Source of the DNA: Rhizobium sp. BT03
GTDB lineage: Bacteria > Pseudomonadota > Alphaproteobacteria > Rhizobiales > Rhizobiaceae
Assembly (NCBI RefSeq): GCF_030053155.1
Contig: NZ_CP125642.1
Coordinates: forward strand, 186,001 to 250,000
Reading direction: 5' to 3'
Length of the DNA: 64,000 nt
The notes under the pieces were generated by a model. It searched no databases and was not told the DNA's origin. It saw nothing but the letters and a program-made list of their open reading frames with translations. The stretch's first letter is position 1, and each line of letters opens with the position of its first letter. Both the position numbers and the translations under genes were made by a program. Below are positions 62,520 through 64,000 of the stretch, in pieces.

Positions 62520-64000
62520 TTAGAAGAGATCGTACCTCGGATTTCGCTTTACCCATGTCGCCTTGGCGAGCTGAACGAGCCTGTCATCGAGCGACTTGGT
62601 TTTCGGAAGCGCCTTTTTCTCCTGAGCGGTCAGCTCGGCGGCGAAGGTCTCCTCCGCTTTCTTCTTGGCAGCATTGGGCAAGGTCTTGAGTGCGGCCTTG
62701 GCCTGGTTCTTCGGATCGCCGCTGCCCGGCATGTTGATGGCGGTCGCCAGCGCGAAATAACGGGCTGCCGTTACCGGGCTGTCAGTGTCGGCAGCGTCTT
62801 CCCTAGCCAAAATCGCGCGGTCGAGCGCGCCCCAATAGTCGCCGCGTTCGGCGCCCATCTCCAGCCACTTCACCGCTTCCGCCTTGTCGGCGGCAACGCC
62901 GATGCCGTCCCGGTACATGCGTCCGAGATTGGTCGGGGCATAGGGCTGGCCGCCCTCCGCCGCCCGGGTGAAAAGCTCAAGCGCTTTCGGAAGATCCTCC
63001 GGGGCGCCTTTTCCGAAACGGTAGACGAGGGCAAGATTGTTCAGCGAATAGATGTCGTTGCGCTGGACGCCGGCCTCGTAGAAGCGAATGCCGCGCTCCG
63101 GGTCGGCCGGAACGTTGACGCCGTTCAGGAAGATATAGCCGAGTTCGTTCATCGCATAGGTATGGCCGAGATCGGCGGCCTGCAGCATCAGGCGCAATCC
63201 CAGCTGCTGATCGGCCTTGGTGCCGCGGCCGTAGTAGAGGGCCTTGCCGTAGCTGTGCAGGGCAAAGGGATCGCCCTTGGCCGCACCACCCTTGGCGATC
63301 TCGCTGGCCTTGGCTGCATCGCGGGGAACGGAGGCGCCGAACTCGTAGAAGCTCGACAGTTCGTAGATCGCCCTGACATGCCCGGCATCCATCGCCTTCT
63401 TGATCGTCGCAAAAGCCGTCTTGGTGTCGCGGTTGGCAAGCTGGGCGCGGCCGAGCTGGTAGACGAAGCGCGCCACCTCGGGATAGGCCTTGATCGCGTC
63501 GGAGCAGGCCGGCAGCGCATCGTCGGGGTCGATCTCGTTCGGCAGTTTACCCGCGGTGACGCCCTGCAGGTCGAGGGGGGCTGCGGCTGCGCTGTCGCAG
63601 GCGTCGAGCACCGGCTTGAAATTAACGGTCGCCGGCGGCAGGTTGTCGTTGGCGGCTTGCAGCGTCAGGGCGAAAGGCTGGTTTTCGGTGCCGATCTGCG
63701 GCTCGTAGGAAAGCGCCGGAATATCGGCGGCTTCAAGCACGTGGCCGAGCCCGATCACCCGGTCTCCGGCGCGCAGCGTGCCCTTGTCTGGCAGGGCCGC
63801 AACCTTGAAGGTCATCTCCGCGGCCGATGCCGGCACTTCAGGCAGGCTGGCCGCGACCGGGCCGACGCCGATCGGCGTGTCGACGTCGCGCGGCAGCGTT
63901 TTCAGATAGGCGTCGGCATCGGCAAGCCGCACCTGCTTTTGCTGTTCGAGCTGGGCGAGCTTGGCGCCGGCATCCGCCGAGACGGTGATCGCGACGACGC
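62520..64000 (-). CDS. Sel1-repeat protein (5' end outside window)
   Basis: The frame is open from the right window edge to the stop at 62520, at least 493 codons. About six Sel1-like repeats (AMNELGYIFLNGVNVPADPERG and similar) occupy the middle and C-terminal part. The N-terminal part in view is an Ala/Gln-rich helix and a domain without recognition. Sel1 repeats bind proteins. It starts an operon with the S74 lipoprotein and ICMT-like genes. An in-frame GTG at 63932 is unlikely to be the true start because upstream codons look coding. Confidence 0.75.
   Translation of the reverse strand, partial: VVAITVSADAGAKLAQLEQQKQVRLADADAYLKTLPRDVDTPIGVGPVAASLPEVPASAAEMTFKVAALPDKGTLRAGDRVIGLGHVLEAADIPALSYEPQIGTENQPFALTLQAANDNLPPATVNFKPVLDACDSAAAAPLDLQGVTAGKLPNEIDPDDALPACSDAIKAYPEVARFVYQLGRAQLANRDTKTAFATIKKAMDAGHVRAIYELSSFYEFGASVPRDAAKASEIAKGGAAKGDPFALHSYGKALYYGRGTKADQQLGLRLMLQAADLGHTYAMNELGYIFLNGVNVPADPERGIRFYEAGVQRNDIYSLNNLALVYRFGKGAPEDLPKALELFTRAAEGGQPYAPTNLGRMYRDGIGVAADKAEAVKWLEMGAERGDYWGALDRAILAREDAADTDSPVTAARYFALATAINMPGSGDPKNQAKAALKTLPNAAKKKAEETFAAELTAQEKKALPKTKSLDDRLVQLAKATWVKRNPRYDLF

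Overview
This window looks like chromosomal DNA of a fast-growing Rhizobium (R. leguminosarum/etli type). It is GC-rich, carries typical rhizobial intergenic palindromes and mosaic repeats, encodes a DUF982 protein and several dehydrogenase/regulator pairs, and has a methylamine-to-glutamate module of the kind found in rhizobia and agrobacteria. The species call is inference from gene content only. No rRNA, canonical tRNA, CRISPR or prophage was seen.

Layout. 1-3.3 kb is the end of a sugar/inositol-type ABC transporter operon (permease end, ATPase, TIM-barrel isomerase, Gfo/Idh dehydrogenase), followed by a stub of an RpiR regulator. 3.8-4.6 kb is a lone SDR. 4.7-17.1 kb is a complete N-methylglutamate pathway: purU, gmaS, mgsC, mgsB, mgsA and two regulators on the minus strand, and mgdABCD on the plus strand. 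Together these would convert methylamine to gamma-glutamylmethylamide or N-methylglutamate, then to glutamate and methylene-tetrahydrofolate.

17.4-24.5 kb is an RNA-repair island: a T4 Rnl1-type RNA ligase, the sigma-54 activator RtcR, a divergent Ro60/TROVE protein (Rsr), an array of five Y RNAs and an RtcB ligase. Each Y RNA begins with a GNCGAAUG strand that pairs with a UCGYC strand at its own 3' end. Four of them enclose a circularly permuted tRNA-like T-arm/D-arm module. A sigma-54 promoter and an inverted repeat precede rsr. This is the strongest candidate for an unusual system in the window.

24.6-36.7 kb is a Tad/Flp-type pilus or secretion locus: pilin, prepilin peptidase, three TadE/G-like proteins, CpaB, an FHA-TadA fusion ATPase, TadB, TadC, an FHA membrane protein, and a second divergent TadA with a 43-aa membrane peptide. 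No secretin or CpaE is seen. 36.7-47.4 kb is accessory DNA rich in mosaic repeats, with small metabolic operons and their regulators, an IS66 remnant and a decayed copy of the 3' end of the pseudokinase gene.

47.6-57.3 kb is a five-gene minus-strand operon: OmpA/DUF4384 protein, EF-hand caspase-like protein, trypsin-caspase-DUF4384 fusion, serpin, and a membrane pseudokinase with an FGE-like C-terminus. It reads as an envelope protease module with its own inhibitor and sensor and is the second main discovery candidate. 57.5-64 kb adds small exported or unknown proteins, a propeller-NlpC/P60 protein, and an operon of a Sel1-repeat protein, a poly-serine S74-chaperone lipoprotein and an ICMT-like membrane methyltransferase.
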